Assembly: GCA_964016885.1 (NCBI GenBank)
Contig: OZ024744.1
Span: forward strand, 21,272,298-21,336,297
DNA from: Eledone cirrhosa
Lineage: Eukaryota; Mollusca; Cephalopoda; Octopoda; Eledonidae
Reading direction: 5' to 3'
DNA length: 64,000 bases
Under the pieces are notes generated by a model that searched no databases, was not told where the DNA came from, and saw only the letters and a program-made list of their open reading frames with translations. Positions 51,501 through 63,100 of this stretch are shown here, piece after piece. The position numbers and the translations under genes are program-made. How positions within the stretch are numbered: the stretch's first letter is position 1; each line of letters starts with the position of its first letter.

Positions 51501-54500
51501 ATTACTGTTGCTCTCCTCTTCAATTACTGTTGCTCTCCTCGTTCAATTACTGTTGCTCTCATCCTCAATTACTGTTGCTCCCCTCTTCAATTGCTGTTGC
51601 TCTCCTCTTTCAATTACTGTTGCTCTCCTCTTTCAATTACTGTTGCCCTCCTCTTCAATTACTATTTCTCTCCTCTTTCATATACTGCTGCTCTCCTCTT
51701 CAATTACTGTTGCTCTCCTCTTCAATTACTGTTGCTCTCCTCGTTCAATTAATGTTGCTCTCCTCCTCAATTACTATTCTCTCCTCTTTCAATTACTGTT
51801 GCTCTCCTCTTTCAATTAATGTTGCTCTCCTCGTTCAATTACTGTTGCTCTCCTCGTTCAATTACTGTTGCTCTTCTCGTTCAATTACTGTTGCTCTTCC
51901 CTTCAATTACTGTTTTTCTCCTCGTTCAATTACTGTTGCTCTTCTCTTCAATTACTGTTGCTCTCCTCTTCAATTACTGTTGCTCTCCTCGTTCAATTAC
52001 TGTTGCTCTCCTCCTCAATTACTGTTGCTCTCCTCTTCAATTATTGTTGCTCTCATCTTCAATTAATGTTGCTCTCCTCTTCAATTACTGTTGCTCTCCT
52101 CTTCAATTACTGTTGCTCTCCTCTTCAATTAATGTTGCTCTCCTCTTTCAATTACTGTTGCTCTCCTCTTTCAATTACTGTTGCTCTCCTCTTCAATTAC
52201 TGTTGCTCTCTTGTACAGTTACTCTTGCTCTCCTCGTTCAATTACTGTTGCTCTCCTTTTCAATTACAATTCTCTCCTCTTTCAATTATTGTTGCTCTAC
52301 TCTTCAATTACTGTTGCTCTCCTCTTCAATTACTGTTGCTCTCTTGTACAGTTACTCTTGCTCTCCTCGTTCAATTACTGTTGCTCTCCTCTTTCAATTA
52401 CTGTTGCTCTCCTCGTTCAATTACTGTTGCTCTCCTCTTCAATTATTGTTGCTCTCCTCGTTCAATTACTGTTGCTCTCCTCTTCAATTACTATTTCTCC
52501 TCTTTCAATTACTGTTGCTCTCCTCGTTCAATTCCTGTTGCTCTCCTCGTTCAATTACTGTTGCTCTCCTCGTCAATTACTGTTGCTCTTCTCGTTCAAT
52601 TACTGTTGCTCTCCTCTTCAATTACTATTCTCTCCTCTTTCGAATTACTGTTGCTCTCCTCTTTCAATTACTGTTGCTATTCTCGTTCAATTACTGTTGC
52701 TCTCCTTGTTCAATTACTGTTGCTCTTCCCTTCAATTACTGTTGTTCTCCTCGTTCAATTACTGTTGCTCTCCTCTTCAATTACTGTTGCTCTCCTCTTC
52801 AATTACTGTTGCTCTCCTCTTCAAATACTGTTGCTCTCCTCTTCAATTACTGTTGCTCTCCTCGTTCAATTACTGTTGCTCTCCGCTTTCAATTACTGTT
52901 GCTCCCCTCTTCAATTGCTGTTGCTCTCCTCTTTCAATTACTGTTGCTCTCCTCTTTCAATTACTGTTGACCTCCTCTTCAATTACTGTTGCTCTCCTCT
53001 TCAATTATTGTTGCTCTCATCTTCAATTAATGTTGCTCTCCTCTTCAATTACTGTTGCTCTCCTCTTCAATTACTGTTGCTCTCCTCTTCAATTAATGTT
53101 GCTCTCCTCTTTCAATTACTGTTGCTCTCCTCGTTCAATTACTGTTGCTCTCCTCTTCAATTACTGTTGCTCTCCTCGTTCAATTACTGTTGCTCTCCTC
53201 GTTCAATTACTGTTGCTCTCCTCTTCAATTACTATTTCTCTCATCATTCAATTACTGTTGCTCTCCTCGTTCAATTACTGTTGTTCTCCTCGTTCAATTA
53301 CTTATGCTCCTCTCATCAATTACTGTTGCTCTCCTCGTTCAATTACTGTTGCTCTTCTCTTCAATTACTGTTGTTCTCCTCGTTCAATTACTGTTGCTCT
53401 CCTCTTTCAATTACTGTTGCTCTCCTCGTTCAATTACTGTTGCTCTCCTTGTTCAATTACTGTTGCTCTTCCCTTCAATTACTGTTGTTCTCCCCGTTCA
53501 ATTACTGTTGCTCTCCTCTTCAATTAATGTCGCTCTCCACTTCAATTACTGTCGCTCTCCTCCTCAATTACTCTTGCACTCCTCTTTCAATTACTGTCGC
53601 CCTCCTCTTCAATTACTGTTGCTCTCCACTTCAATTACTGTTGCTTTCCACTTCAATTACTGTTTTCTACTCTTCAATGATTGTTGCTCTCATCTTTCAA
53701 TTACTGTTGCTCTCATCTTTCAATTACTGTTGCTCTCTTTTTCAATTGCTGTTGCTCTCCTCTTTATTTACTGTTGCTCTCCTCTTCCACTACTATTGCT
53801 CCCCTCTTCCATTACTGTTGCTCTCCTCTCCCATTACTGATTCTCCCCTCTTTCAATTACTGTTGCTCTCCTCTTCAATTACTGTTGCGCTCCTATTCAA
53901 TTACTGTTGCTCCACTCTTCAAATAATGTTTCTCTCCTCTTTCAATTATTGTTGCTCTCCTCTTCAATTACTGTAGCTTTCCTCTTTCAATTACTGTTGC
54001 TCTCCTCTTTCAATTACTGGTGCTCTCCTCTTCAATCACTGTTGCTCTCCTCGTTCAATTACTGCTGCTCTCCTCCGCAATTGCTTTTGCTCCCCTCTTC
54101 AATTGCTGTTGCTCTGCTCTTTCAATTACTGTTGCTCTCCTCGTTCAATTACTGTTGCTCTCCTCTTCAATTACTATTTCTCTCCTCTTTCAATTACTGT
54201 TGCTCTCCTCGTTCAATTACTGTTGCTCTCCTCTTCAATTACAATTCTCTCCTCTTTCAATTATTGTTGCTCTCCTCTTCAATTACTGTTGCTCTCCTCT
54301 TCAATTACTGTTGCTCTCTTGTACAGTTACTCTTGCTCTCCTCGTTCAATTACTGTTGCTCTCCTCTTTCAATTACTGTTGCTCTCCTCGTTCAATTACT
54401 GTTGCTCTCCTCTTCAATTACTATTTCTCCTCTTTCAATTACTGTTGCTCTCCTCGTTCAATTCCTGTTGCTCTCCTCGTTCAATTACTGTTGCTCTCCT

Positions 54501-57500
54501 CGTCAATTACTGTTGCTCTTCTCGTTCAATTACTGTTGCTCTCCTCTTCAATTACTATTCTCTCCTCTTTCGAATTACTGTTGCTCTCCTCTTTCAATTA
54601 CTGTTGCTATCCTCGTTCAATTACTGTTGCTCTCCTTGTTCAATTACTGTTGCTCTTCCCTTCAATTACTGTTGTTCTCATCGTTCAATTACTGTTGCTC
54701 TCCTCTTCAATTACTCTTGCTCTCCTCTTCAATTACTCTTGCTCTCCTCTTCAAATAATGTTGCTCTCCTCTTCAATTACTGTTGCTCTCCTCGTTCAAT
54801 TACTGTTGCTCTCCGCTTTCAATTACTGTTGCTCCCCTCTTCAATTGCTGTTGCTCTCCTCTTTCAATTACTGTTGCTCTCCTCTTTCAATTACTGTTGC
54901 CCTTCTCTTCAATTACTATTTCTCTCCTCTTTCATATACTGTTGCTCTCCTCTTCAATTACTGTTGCTCTCCTCTTCAATTACTGTTGCTCTCCTCGTTC
55001 AATTACTGTTGCTCTCCTCCTCAATTACTATTCTCTCCTCTTTCAATTACTGTTGTTCTCCTCTTTCAATTAATGTTGCTCTCCTCGGTCAATTACTGTT
55101 GCTCTCCTCGTTCAATTACTGTTGCTCTTCTCGTTCAATTACTCTTGCTCTTCCCTTCAATTACTGTTTTTCTCCTCGTTCAATTACTGTTGCTCTCCTC
55201 TTCAATTACTGTTGCTCTCCTCTTCAATTACTGTTGCTCTCCTCGTTCAATTACTGTTGCTCTCCTCCTCAATTACTGTTGCTCTCCTCTTCAATTATTG
55301 TTGCTCTCCTCTTCAATTAATGTTGCTCTCCTCTTCAATTACTGTTGCTCTCCTCTTCAATTACTGTTGCTCTCCTCTTCAATTAATGTTGCTCTCCTCT
55401 TTCATTTACTGTTGCTCTCCTCGTTCAATTACTGTTGCTCTCCTCTTCAATTACTGTTGCTCTCCTCGTTCAATTACTGTTGCTCTCCTCGTTCAATTAC
55501 TGTTGCTCTCCTCTTCAATTACTATTTCTCTCCTCTTTCAATTACTGTTGCTCTCCTCGTTCAATTACTGTTGCTCTCCTCGTTCAATTACTTATGCTCT
55601 TCTCATCAATTACTGTTGCTCTCCTCGTTCAATTACTGTTGCTCTCCTCTTCAATTACTGTTGTTCTCCTCGTTCAATTACTGTTGCTCTCCTCGTTCAA
55701 TTACTGTTGCTTTCCACTTCAATTACTGTTTTCTACTCTTCAATTATTGTTGCTCTCATCTTTCAATTACTGTTGCTCTCATCTTTCAATTACTGTTGCT
55801 CTCTTATTTCAATTACTGTTGCTCTCCTCTTTATTTACTGTTCCTCTCCTCTTCCACTACTATTGCTCCCCTCTTCCATTACTGTTGCTCTCCTCTCCCA
55901 TTACTGATTCTCTCCTCTTTCAATTACTGTTGCTCTCCTCTTTCAATTACTGTTGCTCTCCTCGTTCAATTACTGTTGCTCTCCTTGTTCAATTACTGTT
56001 GCTCTTCCCTTCAATTACTGTTGTTCTCCTCGTTCAATTACTGTTGCTCTCCTCTTCAATTACTGTTGCTCTCCTCTTCAATTACTGTTGCTCTCCTCTT
56101 CAATTACTGTTGCTCTCCTCGTTCAATTACTGTTGCTCTCAACCTCAATTACTGTTGCTCCCCTCTTCAATTGCTGTTGCTCTCCTCTTTCAATTACTGT
56201 TGCTCTCCTCTTTCAATTACTGTTGCCCTCCTCTTCAATTACTATTTCTCTCCTCTTTCATATACTGCTGCTCTCCTCTTCAATTACTGTTGCTCTCCAC
56301 TTCAATTACTGTTGCTCTCCTCGTTCAATTAATGTTGCTCTCCTCCTCAATTACTATTCTCTCCTCTTTCAATTACTGTTGCTCTCCTCTTTCAATTAAT
56401 GTTGCTCTCCTCGTTCAATTACTGTTGCTCTCCTCGTTCAATTACTGTTGCTCTTCTCGTTCAATTACTGTTGCTCTTCTCTTCAATTACTGTTGCTCTC
56501 CTCTTCAATTACTGTTGCTCTCCTCGTTCAATTACTGTTGCTCTCCTCCTCAATTACTGTTGCTCTCCTCTTCAATTATTGTTGCTCTCATCTTCAATTA
56601 ATGTTGCTCTCCTCTTCAATTACTGTTGCTCTCCTCTTCAATTACTGTTGCTCTCCTCTTTCAATTACTGTTGCTCTCCTCTTTCAATTACTGTTGCTCT
56701 CCTCTTCAATTACTGTTGCTCTCTTGTACAGTTACTCTTGCTCTCCTCGTTCAATTACTGTTGCTCTCCTCTTCAATTACTATTTCTCTCCTCTTTCAAT
56801 TACTGTTGCTCTCCTCGTTCAATTACTGTTGCTCTCCTCTTCAATTACTGTTGCTCTCCTCTTCAATTAATGTTGCTCTCCTCTTTCAATTACTGTAGCT
56901 CTCCTCGTTCAATTACTGTTGCTCTCCTCTTCAATTACTGTTGCTCTCCTCGTTCAATTACTGTTGCTCTCCTCGTTCAATTACTGTTGCTCTCCTCTTC
57001 AATTACTATTTCTCTCCTCTTTCAATTACTGTTGCTCTCCTCGTTCAATTACTGTTGCTCTCCTCGTTCAATTACTTATGCTCTTCTCATCAATTACTGT
57101 TGCTCTCCTCGTTCAATTACTGTTGCTCTCCTCTTCAATTACTGTTGTTCTCCTCGTTCAATTACTGTTGCTCTCCTCTTTCAATTACTGTTGCTCTCCT
57201 CGTTCAATTACTGTTGCTCTCCTTGTTCAATTACTGTTGCTCTTCCCTTCAATTACTGTTGTTCTCCTCGTTCAATTACTGTTGCTTTCCACTTCAATTA
57301 CTGTTTTCTACTCTTCAATTATTGTTGCTCTCATCTTTCAATTACTGTTGCTCTCATCTTTCAATTACTGTTGCTCTCTTATTTCAATTACTGTTGCTCT
57401 CCTCTTTATTTACTGTTGCTCTCCTCTTCCACTACTATTGCTCCCCTCTTCCATTACTGTTGCTCTCCTCTCCCATTACTGATTCTCTCCTCTTTCAATT

Positions 57501-60500
57501 ACTGTTGCTCTCCTCTTTCAATTACTGTTGCTCTCCTCGTTCAATTACTGTTGCTCTCCTTGTTCAATTACTGTTGCTCTTCCCTTCAATTACTGTTGTT
57601 CTCCTCGTTCAATTACTGTTGCTCTCCTCTTCAATTACTGTTGCTCTTCTCTTCAATTACTGTTGCTCTCCTCTTCAATTACTGTTGCTCTCCTCGTTCA
57701 ATTACTGTTGCTCTCATCCTCAATTACTGTTGCTCCCCTCTTCAATTGCTGTTGCTCTCCTCTTTCAATTACTGTTGCTCTCCTCTTTCAATTACTGTTG
57801 CCCTCCTCTTCAATTACTATTTCTCTCCTCTTTCATATACTGCTGCTCTCCTCTTCAATTACTGTTGCTCTCCTCTTCAATTACTGTTGCTCTCCTCGTT
57901 CAATTAATGTTGCTCTCCTCCTCAATTACTATTCTCTCCTCTTTCAATTACTGTTGCTCTCCTCTTTCAATTAATGTTGCTCTCCTCGTTCAATTACTGT
58001 TGCTCTCCTCGTTCAATTACTGTTGCTCTTTTCGTTCAATTACTGTTGCTCTTCCCTTCAATTACTGTTTTTCTCCTCGTTCAATTACTGTTGCTCTCCT
58101 CTTCAATTACTGTTGCTCTCCTCTTCAATTACTGTTGCTCTCCTCGTTCAATTACTGTTGCTCTCCTCCTCAATTACTGTTGCTCTCCTCTTCAATTATT
58201 GTTGCTCTCATATTCAATTAATGTTGCTCTCCTCTTCAATTACTGTTGCTCTCCTCTTCAATTACTGTTGCTCTCCTCTTCAATTAATGTTGCTCTCCTC
58301 TTTCAATTACTGTTGCTCTCCTCTTTCAATTAATGTTGCTCTCCTCGTTCAATTACTGTTGCTCTCCTCGTTCAATTACAGTTGCTCTTCTCGTTCAATT
58401 ACTGTTGCTCTTCCCTTCAATTACTGTTTTTCTCCTCGTTCAATTACTGTTGCTCTCCTCTTCAATTACTGTTGCTCTCCTCTTCAATTACTGTTGCTCT
58501 CCTCGTTCAATTACTGTTGCTCTTCCCTTCAATTACTGTTTTTCTCCTCGTTCAATTACTGTTGCTCTCCTCTTCAATTACTGTTGCTCTCCTCGTTCAA
58601 TTACTGTTGCTCTCCTCCTCAATTACTGTTGCTCTCCTCTTCAATTATTGTTGCTCTACTCTTCAATTAATGTTGCTCTCCTCTTCAATTACTGTTGCTC
58701 TCCTCTTCAATTACTGTTGCTCTACTCTTCAATTAATGTTGCTCTCCTCTTTCAATTACTGTTGCTCTCCTCGTTCAATTACTGTTGCTCTCCTCTTCAA
58801 TTACTGTTGCTCTCCTCGTTCAATTACTGTTGCTCTCCTCTTCAATTACTGTTGTTCTCCTCGTTCAATTACTCTTGCTCTCCTCTTTCAATTACTGTTG
58901 CTCTCCTCTTTCAATTGATGTTGCTCTCCTCTTCAATTACTGTTGCTCTCTACTTCAATTACTGTTGCTCCCTTCAATTACTGTCGCTCTCCTCTTCAAT
59001 TACTGTGGCTCTCCTCATTCACTTACTGTTGCTCTCCATTTCTATTAATGTTGCTCTCTTCTTTGAATTACTGTTTCTCTGCTCTTCAATTGCTATTGCT
59101 CTCCTCTTACATTTTCTGGTCCTTTCCTCTTTCTATTAATGTTGCTCTCCTGTTTCAATTACTATTACTCTCCTCTTTCAATTACTGTTGCTCTCCTCTT
59201 CAATTACTGTTGTTCTCCTCGTTCAATTACTGTTGCTCTCCTCTTTCAATTACTGTTGCTCTCCTCGTTCAATTACTGTTGCTCTCCTTGTTCAATTACT
59301 GTTGCTCTTCCCTTCAATTACTGTTGTTCTCCCCGTTCAATTACTGTTGCTCTCCTCTTCAATTAATGTCGCTCTCCACTTCAATTACTGTCGCTCTCCT
59401 CCTCAATTACTCTTGCACTCCTCTTTCAATTACTGTAGCCCTCCTCTTCAATTACTGTTGCTCTCCACTTCAATTACTGTTGCTTTCCACTTCAATTACT
59501 GTTTTCTACTCTTCAATGATTGTTGCTCTCATCTTTCAATTACTGTTGCTCTCATCTTTCAATTACTGTTGCTCTCTTCTTTCAATTACTGTTGCTCTCC
59601 TCTTTATTTACTGTTGCTCTCCTCTTCCACTACTATTGCTCCCCTCTTCCATTACTGTTGCTCTCCTCTCCCATTACTGATTCTCCCCTCTTTCAATTAC
59701 TGTTGCTCTCCTCTTCAATTACTGTTGCGCTCCTATTCAATTACTGTTGCTCCACTCTTCAAATAATGTTTCTCTCCTCTTTCAATTACTGTTGCTCTCC
59801 TCTTCAATTACTGTAGCTTTCCTCTTTCAATTACTGTTGCTCTCCTCTTTCAATTACTGGTGCTCTCCTCTTCAATCACTGTTGCTCTCCTCGTTCAATT
59901 ACTGCTGCTCTCCTCCGCAATTGCTTTTGCTCCCCTCTTCAATTGCTGTTGCTCTGCTCTTTCAATTACTGTTGCTCTCCTCGTTCAATTACTGTTGCTC
60001 TCCTCTTCAATTACAATTCTCTCCTCTTTCAATTATTGTTGCTCTCCTCTTCAATTACTGTTGCTCTCCTCTTCAATTACTGTTGCTCTCTTGTACAGTT
60101 ACTCTTGCTCTCCTCGTTCAATTACTGTTGCTCTCCTCTTTCAATTACTGTTGCTCTCCTCGTTCAATTACTGTTGCTCTCCTCTTCAATTATTGTTGCT
60201 CTCCTCGTTCAATTACTGTTGCTCTCCTCGTTCAATTACTGTTGCTCTCCTCTTCAATTACTATTTCTCCTCTTTCAATTACTGTTGCTCTCCTCGTTCA
60301 ATTCCTGTTGCTCTCCTCGTTCAATTACTGTTGCTCTCCTCGTCAATTACTGTTGCTCTTCTCGTTCAATTACTGTTGCTCTCCTCTTCAATTACTATTC
60401 TCTCCTCTTTCGAATTACTGTTGCTCTCCTCTTTCAATTACTGTTGCTATCCTCGTTCAATTACTGTTGCTCTCCTTGTTCAATTACTGTTGCTCTTCCC

Positions 60501-63100
60501 TTCAATTACTGTTGTTCTCCTCGTTCAATTACTGTTGCTCTCCTCTTCAATTACTCTTGCTCTCCTCTTCAATTACTGTTGCTCTCCTCTTCAAATAATG
60601 TTGCTCTCCTCTTCAATTACTCTTGCTCTCCTCGTTCAATTACTGTTGCTCTCCGCTTTCAATTACTGTTGCTCCCCTCTTCAATTGCTGTTGCTCTCCT
60701 CTTTCAATTACTGTTGCTCTCCTCTTTCAATTACTGTTGCCCTCCTCTTCAATTACTATTTCTCTCCTCTTTCATATACTGTTGCTCTCCACTTCAATTA
60801 CTGTTGCTCTCCTCTTCAATTACTGTTGCTCTCCTCGTTCAATTACTGTTGCTCTCCTCCTCAATTACTATTCTCTCCTCTTTCAATTACTGTTGTTCTC
60901 CTCTTTCAATTAATGTTGCTCTCCTCGGTCAATTACTGTTGCTCTCCTCGTTCAATTACTGTTGCTCTTCTCGTTCAATTACTCTTGCTCTTCCCTTCAA
61001 TTACTGTTTTTCTCCTCGTTCAATTACTGTTGCTCTCCTCTTCAATTACTGTTGCTCTCCTCTTCAATTACTGTTGCTCTCCTCGTTCAATTACTGTTGC
61101 TCTCCTCCTCAATTACTGTTGCTCTCCTCTTCAATTATTGTTGCTCTCCTCTTCAATTAATGTTGCTCTCCTCTTCAATTACTGTTGCTCTCCTCTTCAA
61201 TTACTGTTGCTCTCCTCTTCAATTAATGTTGCTCTCCTCTTTCAATTACTGTTGCTCTCCTCGTTCAATTACTGTTGTTCTCCTCGTTCAATTACTGTTG
61301 CTTTCCACTTCAATTACTGTTTTCTACTCTTCAATTATTGTTGCTCTCATCTTTCAATTACTGTTGCTCTCATCTTTCAATTACTGTTGCTCTCTTATTT
61401 CAATTACTGTTGCTCTCCTCTTTATTTACTGTTGCTCTCCTCTTCCACTACTATTGCTCCCCTCTTCCATTACTGTTGCTCTCCTCTCCCATTACTGATT
61501 CTCTCCTCTTTCAATTACTGTTGCTCTCCTCTTTCAATTACTGTTGCTCTCCTCGTTCAATTACTGTTGCTCTCCTTGTTCAATTACTGTTGCTCTTCCC
61601 TTCAATTACTGTTGTTCTCCTCGTTCAATTACTGTTGCTCTCCTCTTCAATTACTGTTGCTCTCCTCTTCAATTACTGTTGCTCTCCTCTTCAATTACTG
61701 TTGCTCTCCTCGTTCAATTACTGTTGCTCTCATCCTCAATTACTGTTGCTCCCCTCTTCAATTGCTGTTGCTCTCCTCTTTCAATTACTGTTGCTCTCCT
61801 CTTTCAATTACTGTTGCCCTCCTCTTCAATTACTATTTCTCTCCTCTTTCATATACTGCTGCTCTCCTCTTCAATTACTGTTGCTCTCCTCTTCAATTAC
61901 TGTTGCTCTCCTCGTTCAATTAATGTTGCTCTCCTCCTCAATTACTATTCTCTCCTCTTTCAATTACTGTTGCTCTCCTCTTTCAATTAATGTTGCTCTC
62001 CTCGTTCAATTACTGTTGCTCTCCTCGTTCAATTACTGTTGCTCTTCTCGTTCAATTACTGTTGCTCTTCCCTTCAATTACTGTTTTTCTCCTCGTTCAA
62101 TTACTGTTGCTCTCCTCTTCAATTACTGTTGCTCTCCTCTTCAATTACTGTTGCTCTCCTCGTTCAATTACTGTTGCTCTCCTCCTCAATTACTGTTGCT
62201 CTCCTCTTCAATTATTGTTGCTCTCATCTTCAATTAATGTTGCTCTCCTCTTCAATTACTGTTGCTCTCCTCTTCAATTACTGTTGCTCTCCTCTTCAAT
62301 TAATGTTGCTCTCCTCTTTCAATTACTGTTGCTCTCCTCTTTCAATTACTGTTGCTCTTCTCTTCAATTACTGTTGCTCTCTTGTACAGTTACTCTTGCT
62401 CTCCTCGTTCAATTACTGTTGCTCTCCTCTTCAATTACTATTTCTCTCCTCTTTCAATTACTGTTGCTCTCCTCGTTCAATTACTGTTGCTCTCCTCTTC
62501 AATTACAATTCTCTCCTCTTTCTATTATTGTTGCTCTCCTCTTCAATTACTGTTGCTCTCCTCTTCAATTACTGTTGCTCTCTTGTACAGTTACTCTTGC
62601 TCTCCTCGTTCAATTACTGTTGCTCTCCTCTTTCAATTACTGTTGCTCTCCTCGTTCAATTACTGTTGCTCTCCTCTTCAATTATTGTTGCTCTCCTCGT
62701 TCAATTACTGTTGCTCTCCTCGTTCAATTACTGTTGCTCTCCTCTTCAATTACTATTTCTCCTCTTTCAATTACTGTTGCTCTCCTCGTTCAATTCCTGT
62801 TGCTCTCCTCGTTCAATTACTGTTGCTCTCCTCGTCAATTACTGTTGCTCTTCTCGTTCAATTACTGTTGCTCTCCTCTTCAATTACTATTCTCTCCTCT
62901 TTCGAATTACTGTTGCTCTCCTCTTTCAATTACTGTTGCTATCCTCGTTCAATTACTGTTGCTCTCCTTGTTCAATTACTGTTGCTCTTCCCTTCAATTA
63001 CTGTTGTTCTCCTCGTTCAATTACTGTTGCTCTCCTCTTCAATTACTCTTGCTCTCCTCTTCAATTACTGTTGCTCTCCTCTTCAAATAATGTTGCTCTC
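48543..63100. repeat. Multi-copy higher-order duplications, offsets 4602, 5840, 4016, 2492
   Basis: 48543, 49079, 49305 and 49418 recur at 53145, 53681, 53907 and 54020 (4602). 53907, 54020 and 54103 recur at 59747, 59860 and 59943 (5840). 57528 and 57974 recur at 61544 and 61990 (4016). 60623 recurs at 63115 (2492). The same blocks are therefore present three or more times in different spacing. Confidence 0.8.
58945..59160. repeat. Diverged island 2 in the array
   Basis: Degenerate units (CTCCCTTCAATTACTGTCG, CTCATTCACTTACTG, CTCCATTTCTATTAATG, TTTGAATTACTGTTTC) with an odd unit CATTTTCTGGTCCTTTCC at 59110-59127 that resembles the one in island 1. Confidence 0.7.
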
